A DNA stretch of 64,000 bases from Vibrio sp. STUT-A11 (GCF_026000435.1 NZ_AP026763.1:2294001-2358000), one strand, 5' to 3'. Numbered from the stretch's first letter, positions 55,278-63,515 are shown. Translations and numbers: made by a program. Notes: a model not told the origin generated them from the sequence alone.

Positions 55278-55296
55278 AGACGATTCCAATTCTTGT

Positions 55297-55350
55297 CCGG
55301 GTCGTCCCGGCTAAAACTCAGAGTCAAAATGTGGGGTCGTCCCCGACTCT
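55297..55350 (-). promoter_or_regulatory. guanidine-II (mini-ykkC) riboswitch upstream of the carboxylase
   Basis: On the minus strand there are two hairpins with ACGA loops. P1 is GGGG-ACGA-CCCC (55333-55344), flanked by AGAGTC/GACTCT, which can add an outer helix. P2 is CCGGG-ACGA-CCCGG (55297-55310). The linker is about 22 nt. Tandem hairpins with ACGR loops define guanidine-II riboswitches. P2 ends about 8 nt before the ribosome site of the carboxylase, so control is probably translational. It lies inside the operon, between the second DUF1989 gene and the carboxylase. Confidence 0.9.
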
Positions 55351-55368
55351 ATCGTGGATGCGCTGAGT

Positions 55369-56007
55369 TTAATTCCACACCAACACTTCAACTGGCGTTG
55401 GGTTGTAGGCATTACATGGGTTGTTCAATTGAGGGCAGTTTGAGATTAGGACGATCACATCCATTTTGGCTGTGAGTTCCACATATTTGCCCGGCGCACT
55501 GATACCGTCTTCGAAGGTTAACCCCCCTGCCTCGGTAATTGGCACATTCATAAAGAAGTTAATGTTGTGCGTGATATCGCGCTTGCTCATGCCGAACTCT
55601 TCGTTTTCAGCAACCGCCAGTAGCCAGCTATCACGGCAAGCGTGCATGCATTTCTTATCAATCGCATAGCGCACGGTATTACTCTCGGTCGCACATGCAC
55701 CGCCTAACGTGTCGTGACGGCCACAGGTATCCGCCACAATTTGCAGCATTTCATTGCCATGGTTTGATACAATCTTAGTGCCTGCAGTCAGGTACACATT
55801 ACCCTGCTCGCGAATGGTATCGATAGCGCTGTAACGTTCTGCTGGATCATTGGCGTTATAAAACAGAGTGTCGGCGGCCTGGTTTCCTTCCAAATCGAGG
55901 ATGCGGAATGTCTGACCTGCTTTAACCACTTTCATGTAATAGTCACCAGCAGGCACTATATCTCGGCGAATTGCAGCTTGAGGTTCTAGTTTACTTTCAA
56001 CAATCAT
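55369..56007 (-). CDS. cgdB: DUF1989 protein, carboxyguanidine deiminase subunit (UAAP2)
   Basis: A 212-residue protein of the urea-amidolyase-associated family 2. Landmarks are GDYYMKVVKAGQTFRILDLE, FYNANDPAERYSAIDT, DTCGRHDTLGGAC and ISNCPQLNNPCNAYNP, with conserved Cys residues likely to bind metal. With UAAP1 it forms the deiminase that converts carboxyguanidine to allophanate and ammonia (established for guanidine operons; the A/B naming is from memory). It lies 12 bp after its partner. Confidence 0.85.
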   Translation of the reverse strand: MIVESKLEPQAAIRRDIVPAGDYYMKVVKAGQTFRILDLEGNQAADTLFYNANDPAERYSAIDTIREQGNVYLTAGTKIVSNHGNEMLQIVADTCGRHDTLGGACATESNTVRYAIDKKCMHACRDSWLLAVAENEEFGMSKRDITHNINFFMNVPITEAGGLTFEDGISAPGKYVELTAKMDVIVLISNCPQLNNPCNAYNPTPVEVLVWN

Positions 56008-56019
56008 CTTTCATCCTCC

Positions 56020-56757
56020 TTACTTATGACAGCACGCTGAATGCACGTGGTAACGGCGGTTGTTTTCAAAACCACGGCCATTTTCTTCTCTGGACGTGAC
56101 ACAAGCGTCATCTTCGCGGACTGGTTCAGCTTCAAACAAGGCAATTTCAACCGGTTTGAATGGGTATTCTTCTGCCGGGTTCATTGGGTGAGGACAAGTG
56201 GTAAGAACAACCAGCGTATCCATTTCAAAACGCAGTTCGATACAATCGCCCGCTTTACTGTGATCAACCACGTACTGTAGGTTGCCATATTCGTCAGTTT
56301 TCACACGACTGAATAAATTCAAATTGGCGGCAAGATCTCGTTGACCAAGACCATATTTAGCCACTTCAACTAACAGCGCATCGTAACCATTTTGTTTCCA
56401 CTGGTTTCTGTCTTTCTGATAATCACGTTCGCCCCATTTTTCAGCGATTTTTTGTTTGTTGGCAACGCCACAGACGGAATCAATCCAATGGGTATCATCA
56501 CGCACGATTGAACAGAATACGCGTCCCATATCTGAATAAAGGCAATGTCCGGCGGTCAGTTTAAAAGTATGCTGGCCCTTCAGTGTGTCAGGCGCGTTAT
56601 AGCGCTCCAGCAAGTTGGTCGGGTTGTAGAACAGCATACTTAGGTTAGCGCCCCCTTCCAGGTCCTTCGCTTGTAATACATGTCCTTTTGGAATGACCAT
56701 TGACCAGTGTGCGGCCCCTGGAATCGTATCGGTAAAAATAGGTGTGTTAGACGACAT
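56020..56757 (-). CDS. cgdA: DUF1989 protein, carboxyguanidine deiminase subunit (UAAP1)
   Basis: A 245-residue paralogue of the next gene (UAAP1). GHVLQAKDLEGGANLSMLFY, YNAPDTLKGQHTFKLTAGH, the Cys-containing DSVCGVANKQ and VLTTCPHPMNPAEEYPFKP mark the family. Probably a heteromer with CgdB. AGGAGG overlaps the stop of the ATPase gene, and the ATG at 56757 has the best spacing (6 nt); the ATG at 56760 is also possible. The C-terminal tail is long and His/Cys-rich (HVHSACCHK). Confidence 0.84.
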   Translation of the reverse strand: MSSNTPIFTDTIPGAAHWSMVIPKGHVLQAKDLEGGANLSMLFYNPTNLLERYNAPDTLKGQHTFKLTAGHCLYSDMGRVFCSIVRDDTHWIDSVCGVANKQKIAEKWGERDYQKDRNQWKQNGYDALLVEVAKYGLGQRDLAANLNLFSRVKTDEYGNLQYVVDHSKAGDCIELRFEMDTLVVLTTCPHPMNPAEEYPFKPVEIALFEAEPVREDDACVTSREENGRGFENNRRYHVHSACCHK

Positions 56758-56767
56758 CATTGTCCTC

Positions 56768-57559
56768 CTATGCAATCTTCTTTTCTAATAAACTGTTAAC
56801 CACTTCGGCTTGCTCTGGTTTTCTCAAATCGATATCAAAAGTAACCTGCGCGCCAAAGCGTTCCGGAGCCTGTTCGTCAATTCTTACATGATCAAACACC
56901 CACAATCGGTTGCCTAAGTAAAAGCCTTCACTGAGGTCATGAGTGATCATAAACACGGTGAGCTGTTGCTCCTGACAAAGTGACTTAATTAAGCTGTGCA
57001 TGTCTTTTCGGATGCCCGGGTCAAGTGCGCCAAACGGCTCATCAAGGAGCAAAATACGCGGCTTTTTAATCAGGGCCTGAGCAATCGATAAGCGTTGTCT
57101 CATGCCACCGGAAAGCTCATGAGGGTATCTGTCCAAAGCGTGTCCCAAGCCGACTTGCTTGAGAATCGCCGTTGCTTCTTCCCGGGCTTTTTTCTTGTTC
57201 GCCCCAAAACCACGACCGGTTAAAGAGGTCAGAACACTGTTCGATTCTAACTCCATGCCTAACATGACATTTTTGAGTGAAGTCAGGTGAGGAAATACGG
57301 AATACTTCTGGAAGACAATGCCTCGTTCGATACCGGGCTCTGTCGATAACGGCTGACCATCAAGCAGAATCTCCCCACGAGTCTGCTTTTCTGTACCCAG
57401 TAACATGTTGAGCATGGTCGTTTTTCCGCAACCTGAAGCACCAACGATACTGACAAAATCACCAGGATAGACATCGAGATTCAGTTTCTCTAAAACGATG
57501 TTATCGCCGTATTCTTTCCAGACTTGCTTAATCTCAATGATGGGTTTTCTCGTATTCAT
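56768..57559 (-). CDS. ABC importer ATPase (NitT/TauT type), guanidine operon
   Basis: A 263-residue ATPase with Walker A GASGCGKTTMLNMLLG (about 40), signature LSGGMRQRLSIAQALI (about 152) and Walker B ILLLDEPFGALD. An insertion LTGRGFGANKKKAREEA (about 112) is seen in urea-carboxylase-linked transporters. The ATG at 57559 has GGGAGA before it; the frame opens at 57595. It lies 2 bp after the permease stop. Confidence 0.9.
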   Translation of the reverse strand: MNTRKPIIEIKQVWKEYGDNIVLEKLNLDVYPGDFVSIVGASGCGKTTMLNMLLGTEKQTRGEILLDGQPLSTEPGIERGIVFQKYSVFPHLTSLKNVMLGMELESNSVLTSLTGRGFGANKKKAREEATAILKQVGLGHALDRYPHELSGGMRQRLSIAQALIKKPRILLLDEPFGALDPGIRKDMHSLIKSLCQEQQLTVFMITHDLSEGFYLGNRLWVFDHVRIDEQAPERFGAQVTFDIDLRKPEQAEVVNSLLEKKIA

Positions 57560-57561
57560 GC

Positions 57562-58383
57562 TTATTCTCCCTGTGCTTCGTGATACCAAGGGCATGCCTT
57601 CTCAGACAGTTTTCTTAATAACCAATCCATGGTGAAAGCAAGAATGGTTATCCAGACCACGTATGGAAGAATGACATCCATCGACAAATAACGACGGACA
57701 AGGAAGATGCGATAACCCAGGCCATCAGTCGCGACAATCGCCTCGGCAGCAATCAAAAACAGCCATGCACTACCCAATGTCAGGCGAACCGCTTCGATCA
57801 GACGCGGGAATATCTGTGGCAGTACTACCCGAACAATGATTTGCCAGCTGTTAGCACCAAGTGTCTGGGCTTTAATCAACTGCTCCTGAGGCAGTGACTG
57901 AGATTTAAGTTGAAGATCCCTGACGATGATTGGGCAAATCCCAATAAAAATAAGCACAACTTTGGAAACTTCACCCAAGCCAAAAGTAATAAACAAAATG
58001 GGAAGTATCGCCATTGGTGGAATCAGAGAAATCGCAGTAACCAGTGGAGACAGCGAAGAACGAACAACCGGTAACATCCCGTTAGCTACACCGATAGCTA
58101 AACCGAACAAGGCGCTCGCACCGACCCCAATCGCTAAACGTTGCAGACTGGCTAACGTGTCAGTCCAGAGCAGATAATCTCCAGTACGCTTGCTCGGTGT
58201 AAATGCCATACGATCAATGGCATCGGCAAAACTGCTGAACGCGGGTAACAATTTATCGGATGGGTTCACCGCCAAGCGAGCATCAGACGCTGTCATATAA
58301 ACAAACAGTAATATGATGAACGGCAGTAAACCCAACATTAACTTACTAATGCGAGAAGGTTGACGGTTGATGAGTTTTGTCAT
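57562..58383 (-). CDS. ABC importer permease (NitT/TauT type), guanidine operon
   Basis: A 273-residue inner-membrane permease with an N-terminal hydrophobic helix (about 15-30) and five or so further helices. The EAA loop is AQTLGANSWQIIVRVVLPQI (about 168). It belongs to the SsuC/TauC group linked to urea/guanidine carboxylase operons. The substrate is inferred to be guanidine or a related nitrogen compound. Confidence 0.9.
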   Translation of the reverse strand: MTKLINRQPSRISKLMLGLLPFIILLFVYMTASDARLAVNPSDKLLPAFSSFADAIDRMAFTPSKRTGDYLLWTDTLASLQRLAIGVGASALFGLAIGVANGMLPVVRSSLSPLVTAISLIPPMAILPILFITFGLGEVSKVVLIFIGICPIIVRDLQLKSQSLPQEQLIKAQTLGANSWQIIVRVVLPQIFPRLIEAVRLTLGSAWLFLIAAEAIVATDGLGYRIFLVRRYLSMDVILPYVVWITILAFTMDWLLRKLSEKACPWYHEAQGE

Positions 58384-58419
58384 GGCAACTCCTAAAACTC
58401 TGGGGATGAATATCGAAAC

Positions 58420-59505
58420 TTACAATTTACCGTCTGCTGCCATTTGCATGTATTCAGCAGTGAAACGCAGTTTGATATTGCTTGGGTTACCATAGACACC
58501 AGACGGTGTTTCGACTCCAATAAAGCTCGCATCTGGTGCGCCTTCACCCAGAAGACCATGATCGAATGAGAAACCAGCAACCTTCTGCATCGTCGACTTC
58601 AGATCTTCACTCTTGGTAAAGTTAACCGCCTCTGCTGCAGAGAAGAACATCTTAGTTGCCGCCAGTTGGTCGTTATAACCCGCTAAATCGGTACCAGACG
58701 CTTTCGCCATGTAGGTTTTTGCTTCATCAGCAGCGGCTTTGTCTTCACCAGACATGACCGACATAATTTCATACCATGCACCGGTTAACGCTTTGCCCAG
58801 AGCTGGGTTGTCTTGCAGTGTTGCTGTATTTGCGACCATCAGGTCAATGATTTCGCCCGGGATTTTCGATGAGTCAAAAACAAGCGTGCTGTTGGGTTGA
58901 GATTTGATTTCGCTGAGAAGAGGGTTCCAGGTGACAGCTGTTGTCACATCATCGGTGCTGAACGCTGCAACCATATCAGCATCGGAGGTATTAACGACTT
59001 GAACATCGCGCTCACTAAGGCCAACGCTTTCAAGACCACGCGCCATTAAGTAGTGAGAGACACTCAGTTCAACCAGATTGACATTCTGCCCTTTGATGTC
59101 TTCCAGTGACTTGTTATCACCTTTCAACACGATACCGTCGTTGCCATCAGAGAAGTCACCGACAATAACGGCCGTTGAATCCACACCACTTGCCGCAGGG
59201 ATCGTCAGAGCATCCATATTGGTCATTACAGTGGCATCAAACTGGCCTGCAGTGTATTGGTTTATCGATTCAACGTAGTCGTTCACCTGAATGACATCAA
59301 TATTAATGCCATATTTTTCCGCCCATTTATCGATAATTCCGGTGTATGTTGCGTAATCCCAAGGCATCCAACCAACGTAGATAGACCAAGCGATAGTGAA
59401 ATCTTGCTTTTCTTCTGCGAGCGCAGTCGTGGAAATAAAAGGTGCACTAAGCACACTAGTGGATAAAGCGATTGAGATAAGCGAGCGTTTAGAGAAAAGT
59501 GACAT
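58420..59505 (-). CDS. periplasmic substrate-binding protein of the guanidine-operon ABC importer
   Basis: A 361-residue exported protein with signal peptide MSLFSKRSLISIALSTSVLS and a cleavage site after ALA near residue 30. The mature protein begins EEKQDFTIAWSIYVGWMPWD, typical of the NMT1/THI5-like binding proteins of urea-carboxylase-related transporters. First gene of the operon. GGAGG with TGGTCC spacing precedes the ATG. A 226-nt leader with the guanidine-I aptamer lies upstream. Confidence 0.9.
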   Translation of the reverse strand: MSLFSKRSLISIALSTSVLSAPFISTTALAEEKQDFTIAWSIYVGWMPWDYATYTGIIDKWAEKYGINIDVIQVNDYVESINQYTAGQFDATVMTNMDALTIPAASGVDSTAVIVGDFSDGNDGIVLKGDNKSLEDIKGQNVNLVELSVSHYLMARGLESVGLSERDVQVVNTSDADMVAAFSTDDVTTAVTWNPLLSEIKSQPNSTLVFDSSKIPGEIIDLMVANTATLQDNPALGKALTGAWYEIMSVMSGEDKAAADEAKTYMAKASGTDLAGYNDQLAATKMFFSAAEAVNFTKSEDLKSTMQKVAGFSFDHGLLGEGAPDASFIGVETPSGVYGNPSNIKLRFTAEYMQMAADGKL

Positions 59506-59569
59506 GGACCACCTCCAATGTGAATCACATAATTGAACAAGCGCGCAGAGACATCACCAATGAAATTGG

Positions 59570-59668
59570 TTGGCCTCCCGGGCTTTTGTCCCGCCGTGTG
59601 ACCTCATAAGAGGTTGACAACTCTCGGACCAGTCACTAACCGCAATTAGCCGGAACCCTAGATGTCTA
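59570..59668 (-). promoter_or_regulatory. guanidine-I (ykkC) riboswitch
   Basis: On the minus strand the conserved ykkC blocks appear in order: CTAGGGTTCCGG (59650-59661), GGTCCGAGAG, ACGGCGGGACAAAAG and CCCGGGAG (near 59576). This is the guanidine-I aptamer. A hairpin ACCAAT-TTC-ATTGGT (59556-59570) follows, with no T-tract; its ACCAAT could alternatively pair with ATTGG of the ribosome site, so a translational switch is plausible. Confidence 0.93.
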
Positions 59669-59741
59669 TTTTTTACCAAATTGTATCCAGTGCACTCCTA
59701 TTCACTGGTTGATGACTCTTTGCTACGAACACTTAAACTAG

Positions 59742-59757
59742 AGCAAAACCGATGCCA
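59742..59757 (-). promoter_or_regulatory. sigma-54-type promoter of the guanidine operon
   Basis: On the minus strand, TGGCA-TC-GGTT-TTGCT has the GG and GC elements with the required 10-nt gap and 10 of 12 consensus positions. Predicted transcription start is near 59731, leaving about 60 nt before the riboswitch. Confidence 0.6.
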
Positions 59758-59840
59758 AAATAAAATTTATCTATTTTTCAAAAAGTTAAGCACACTCCTC
59801 CAGTAATTGCATCTTGATTGCACCAATAAACCCCAGAGTA

Positions 59841-59857
59841 AGCACCAATTAAGTGCA
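59841..59857 (-). promoter_or_regulatory. NtrC-like enhancer site
   Basis: On the minus strand, TGCACT-TAATT-GGTGCT matches 11 of 12 positions of TGCACY-N5-GGTGCA. It lies about 118 bp upstream of the predicted sigma-54 start, a usual NtrC distance. Confidence 0.6.
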
Positions 59858-59962
59858 TAACAAAAGTTGAACTAGAACCGCTGTTCGAAAGGACGCATTA
59901 ATCAGATAGGAATAAGTGGAGGAAGTTATAGGGGAGCAACACAAGCACGTTTGCATCAGGAA

Positions 59963-59992
59963 GGCTTCGGTAATGATATCACCACCGAAGCC
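59963..59992 (-). terminator. hairpin after bglA, probable terminator
   Basis: GGCTTCGGT / ACCGAAGCC with an inner TGATATCA palindrome, 13 bp past the bglA stop on the minus strand. The T-tract is poor. Confidence 0.55.
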
Positions 59993-60005
59993 CTTGTTCT
60001 TGGTA

Positions 60006-61412
60006 TTATGCTTTTGGTGGAGTCAGCGCTTCACCATTGGTTTGAATCACATTTTGATACCAGTAAAAACTCTTTTTCTTTAAACGACTTAACGTGCCTT
60101 GACCGTCGTTATCACGGTCGACATAAATCAGGCCGTAGCGTTTTGACATCTGTGCGGTTGAAGCACTGACTAAATCAATCGGTCCCCAGCAGGTGTAACC
60201 CATGATTTCGACCCCATCCTGAAGCGCTTCACCAACCTGATATAAATGGTCATTGAGATACTGAATTCGGTAATCATCTTCAATTTCTCCATTTTCATTG
60301 ACGGTATCTGCCGCACCAAGACCGTTTTCTACGATGAACAATGGCTTTTGGTATCGGTCATAAAGTAAGTTCAAAACAATACGCAACCCTTTAGGGTCGA
60401 TTTGCCATCCCCAGTCCGTGGACTCCAGATATGGATTGCTTCCCATTTTGAAAGCTTCCTGATCGGTCATCTCTAAGTTTTCGTTCTGAACACTGACACA
60501 ACCGGTCATGTAATAGCTGAATGAGATAAAATCGACCGTTTCTTTTAACGCTTCTTTATCTTCATCCGTAATATTAAGAACAACGCCCATTTCTTTGAAT
60601 TTGCGCATCATATATCCCGGGTAGTAACCACGGCTTTGTACGTCTCCGAAAAATAGCCATTCGCGGTTCTGTTGCATTGCTTCAAACACATCATCCGGAT
60701 GGCTGGTTAATGCATATTGAATTGCGCCTAACATCATATTACCGATCTTGGCATCTGGCAGCAGCTTATGACAGACTTTGACTGCTTTTGCACTGGCAAC
60801 CAACTGGTGATGTATTCCTTGGTAAAGTGCCTGAGCATCACTGCCGCGTGGAATTCCGGCCCCCGTGAACGACTCATGTAAAGTGGCATTGATTTCATTG
60901 AATGTCAGCCAGTACTTAACTCGATGGCCAAATCGGGAGAATACCGCAGTAGCGTAACGTTCAAAGAACTCAATCAGCTCTCTGCTTGTCCAGCCGTTAT
61001 ATGCCTCAGCTAAATGCAGAGGCATTTCATAGTGAGATAATGTGACGACCGGTGTAATGCCGTGCTTTTCGAGTTCATCAAAAATTTTGTCGTAATAAGC
61101 CAGCCCCAACTCATTAGGCTCTAATTCATCACCCTTGGGAAAGATTCGGCTCCAGGCAATCGAAAGGCGAAAACAGGTAAATCCAAGCTCAGAGAATAGT
61201 GCAATATCTTGCGGATAACGATGATAAAAATCGATCGCTATGTCTTTGATATTAAAGTCTCCGTCCTGTCGATGCTTTAACTCCCCGAACGAGCCAAAGG
61301 GTTGTATATCAGATGTCGACAGTCCCTTACCGTCGGCATTATACGCACCTTCAATTTGGTTTGCGGCCGTTGCCCCACCCCACAGAAATTCATCGGGAAA
61401 ACGAAAAGACAT
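60006..61412 (-). CDS. bglA: 6-phospho-beta-glucosidase (GH1)
   Basis: A 468-residue glycoside hydrolase family 1 enzyme. It starts MSFRFPDEFLWGGATAANQ. LTFNEINATLHESF (acid/base Glu, about 175) and FIVENGLGA (nucleophile Glu, about 365) are intact. DLVSASTAQMSKRYG near the C-terminus supplies the Ser/Lys/Tyr phosphate-binding set that marks 6-phospho-beta-glucosidases. The frame runs on to 61610 but overlaps the divergent LysR gene; AAGGAG before 61412 decides the start. No PTS transporter gene is adjacent. Confidence 0.93.
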   Translation of the reverse strand: MSFRFPDEFLWGGATAANQIEGAYNADGKGLSTSDIQPFGSFGELKHRQDGDFNIKDIAIDFYHRYPQDIALFSELGFTCFRLSIAWSRIFPKGDELEPNELGLAYYDKIFDELEKHGITPVVTLSHYEMPLHLAEAYNGWTSRELIEFFERYATAVFSRFGHRVKYWLTFNEINATLHESFTGAGIPRGSDAQALYQGIHHQLVASAKAVKVCHKLLPDAKIGNMMLGAIQYALTSHPDDVFEAMQQNREWLFFGDVQSRGYYPGYMMRKFKEMGVVLNITDEDKEALKETVDFISFSYYMTGCVSVQNENLEMTDQEAFKMGSNPYLESTDWGWQIDPKGLRIVLNLLYDRYQKPLFIVENGLGAADTVNENGEIEDDYRIQYLNDHLYQVGEALQDGVEIMGYTCWGPIDLVSASTAQMSKRYGLIYVDRDNDGQGTLSRLKKKSFYWYQNVIQTNGEALTPPKA

Positions 61413-61508
61413 AGCTTGCTCCTTGAAACTGACCATTAAAATCACATAAGACAAGCTAATTAAAAAGGAATATTTTGGTCGTAACAACTCAATTCGAGTA
61501 CAGTATGA

Positions 61509-61523
61509 ATTAGCTGAACTAAT
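61509..61523. promoter_or_regulatory. LysR-type T-N11-A operator
   Basis: ATTAG-CTGAA-CTAAT is a perfect dyad of the T-N11-A form in the 124-bp gap between bglA and the LysR gene, 13 bp before the LysR start. It suggests autoregulation and control of bglA. Confidence 0.55.
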
Positions 61524-61536
61524 AGATAAGAACAAG

Positions 61537-62445
61537 ATGGAAAACAAACAGCACGTCGTCTCAAACCTGTATACCTTTAACGTTGCCGCAAAGTGTCTAA
61601 GCTTTACCAACGCAGCCGAAGAACTGCATTTAACTCAGGGAGCGGTAAGTCAGAGAATTAAACAACTGGAGCAGCAGTTAGGCTTTAAGCTATTTGTCCG
61701 GCTGACCAGAAAACTGGAACTGACGGAGGAAGGGAAACGACTATACGAAACAGTGAATAGTTCTTTTGCTACCATCTTTTCCGACATCGATGATATTCGC
61801 TTTAATGAGCTCACCGGAGAGCTATACATCGGGGTCGCACCGACGTTTGCCCAGTCATGGCTGTTGCCTAAGCTGGCAAATTTTCAGGCTCGCTACCCTA
61901 ATCTGAACTTAAAAATCAGGGTAAAAGCCAGTCACCTCGACTTTCATCACGAGCCAGTGGATTTGGCTATTTACTACAGCCGCGAACCGCAACCTGATAT
62001 GCATAATGAAGTGTTGTTTGAAGAGTACCTTACTCCTGTTTGCACGCCGCTATATGCAGAAAAACATAAGATTACTGAGCAAATGAGTAGCTTAGCCAAC
62101 GCCAATTTAATCCACTGTACAGAATCTATTGATTCAGCCAACTACGATTTTGAATGGCAATATTGGCTCAAGAAACAAGCACAGCAGATTACCCTAAACC
62201 CCAACTACTATGTCTTTAACCATGGGGAGATGGCCGTATCCGCAGTAAAGAATCATATGGGTATAGGCATGGGACGTGTCGCGCTCATTCAGCCTTATCT
62301 GGATAGCGGTGAACTGATTGCACCGTTTGGTGTTATTCCAGCCGACATGAAATACTTACTTATTTGCCCGAAAGGCATGGAGCAACGACCTAGGTTCAAA
62401 GCTTTTACGTCATGGTTACGCAGTCAGTTAGTTGAAGATCATTAA
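61537..62445 (+). CDS. LysR-family regulator (DsdC/GcvA-like)
   Basis: A 302-residue transcription factor. The winged helix-turn-helix covers about residues 8-66 (FTNAAEELHLTQGAVSQRIK) and the co-inducer-binding domain about 95-295 (VDLAIYYSREP; AVKNHMGIGMGRVALIQPYL; SGELIAPFG). These landmarks resemble DsdC and GcvA. It is divergent from bglA, so it is probably its regulator. The ligand is unknown. Confidence 0.88.
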   Translation: MENKQHVVSNLYTFNVAAKCLSFTNAAEELHLTQGAVSQRIKQLEQQLGFKLFVRLTRKLELTEEGKRLYETVNSSFATIFSDIDDIRFNELTGELYIGVAPTFAQSWLLPKLANFQARYPNLNLKIRVKASHLDFHHEPVDLAIYYSREPQPDMHNEVLFEEYLTPVCTPLYAEKHKITEQMSSLANANLIHCTESIDSANYDFEWQYWLKKQAQQITLNPNYYVFNHGEMAVSAVKNHMGIGMGRVALIQPYLDSGELIAPFGVIPADMKYLLICPKGMEQRPRFKAFTSWLRSQLVEDH

Positions 62446-62476
62446 ACGATTCGACGTTGCAAGAAGCAAAAACGAA

Positions 62477-62512
62477 AAAAGCCTGCAATGTATTTAAACA
62501 CTGCAGGCTTTT
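62477..62512. terminator. bidirectional terminator lysR / ffs
   Basis: AAAAGCCTGCA and TGCAGGCTTTT form an 11-bp stem; the minus strand continues with T residues, ending ffs, and the plus strand ends the LysR gene. Confidence 0.85.
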
Positions 62513-62516
62513 CAAT

Positions 62517-62623
62517 GGGTGGGACCCCAGCCACATCCCGGCACACAAGTCACACGCTGCGGCTGCTTCCTTCCGGACCTGACCGAGTTCACGAGCTATT
62601 GTTGCGAGAGGACCAGAGCCCCA
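62517..62623 (-). ncRNA. ffs: 4.5S signal recognition particle RNA
   Basis: About 107 nt. On the minus strand GGGGCTCTGG begins the outer stem, and CGGTCAGGTCCGGAAGGAAG then CAGCCG form the universal SRP apical loop with the GGAA tetraloop and Ffh-binding internal loops. GTGTGCCGGGATGTGGCTGG and GGTCCCACCC close the stem. It binds Ffh for cotranslational targeting. As in E. coli, an alkyltransferase-like gene lies nearby. Confidence 0.96.
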
Positions 62624-62765
62624 TAATTCTTTTGTTGAGGGCTTGCCTCAAACGATGGGGCGATTATTCAGTATCGGACCTCATAATGCAAGGGCAAAAA
62701 CCTTTAATTTCACCAATTAGCGATCGTTTGAACAAAACTCGGTCAATCTAGAATCTACTGGCAAC

Positions 62766-63515
62766 CTATAGCTCTGCTTGCTCATCGCCGCTGCGCAGGA
62801 TGTAATCCGTCATCCACGCCGTACCTAATAAACAGATCCACACAACAAAAACGGGTTTAGGTACATCGGTCGCAGGGCTGACAACCAATGCGGCAAAACC
62901 AACTGTCGGAAGCGTCCAACAAAGCAGCTTACTCCAGTGAATGGATTGCTTTTGCTTTATCTTTGTCAGTGTCTCCATTGAGGCAAGCATACCTGTCAGA
63001 CAAAGCGCAACCAATGCAGCATAGGTTAAATCTGCCACCCACAAAGGTAATAACAACAGCAATGGCCACCAGCTATGCTTATTCGAAGCCTTCCAGTGAG
63101 TAATTGCCCACCACATGACAATGACCGCAAGCGTCTGCACAACGGTTACCGATGCGGAGCCGTCCAGCTTGCCACCCTGCTGGGTGACCATAATGCCGAC
63201 TTGCAAGGTCAAGACAATTAACCCGGTGGTGAGTAATACACCAAGAGAACTACGATGAGAGAACACCACCATTAACAGTGGGAATAGAATTAACACCCCA
63301 ATAGATAGAGCAATGGGCTGCATCGAGAGTGTGGCACCAAAAGCCATCATCGCGCCAAGCAGAACTAGACCTGCTAGCCCACCTTGGGGCAGCAACCATA
63401 ATGCTGGGATCATGAGAGCAAGGACAGGCAGCTCTCCGCCACTTAAACTCATCGCTCGGGCACACACTACTGCGAGTAGAATCGTGATAAAAAACTGGAT
63501 TGTAGAAAAAATCAT
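62766..63515 (-). CDS. multi-pass inner-membrane protein of unknown function
   Basis: A 249-residue very hydrophobic protein with about eight predicted membrane segments, for example ILLAVVCARAMS, LAGLVLLGAMMAFGA, LLTTGLIVLTLQVGIM and VFVVWICLLGTAWMTDYIL. AGGAGG before the ATG at 63515 sets the start; the frame opens at 63539. I do not recognise a family. It lies between ffs and the alkyltransferase-like gene. Confidence 0.75.
   Translation of the reverse strand: MIFSTIQFFITILLAVVCARAMSLSGGELPVLALMIPALWLLPQGGLAGLVLLGAMMAFGATLSMQPIALSIGVLILFPLLMVVFSHRSSLGVLLTTGLIVLTLQVGIMVTQQGGKLDGSASVTVVQTLAVIVMWWAITHWKASNKHSWWPLLLLLPLWVADLTYAALVALCLTGMLASMETLTKIKQKQSIHWSKLLCWTLPTVGFAALVVSPATDVPKPVFVVWICLLGTAWMTDYILRSGDEQAEL

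Noticed and set aside
61413..61610. 66-residue N-terminal extension of bglA
   Set aside because: It overlaps the divergent LysR gene and its operator; AAGGAG before 61412 and the conserved start MSFRFPDEF fix the shorter protein.
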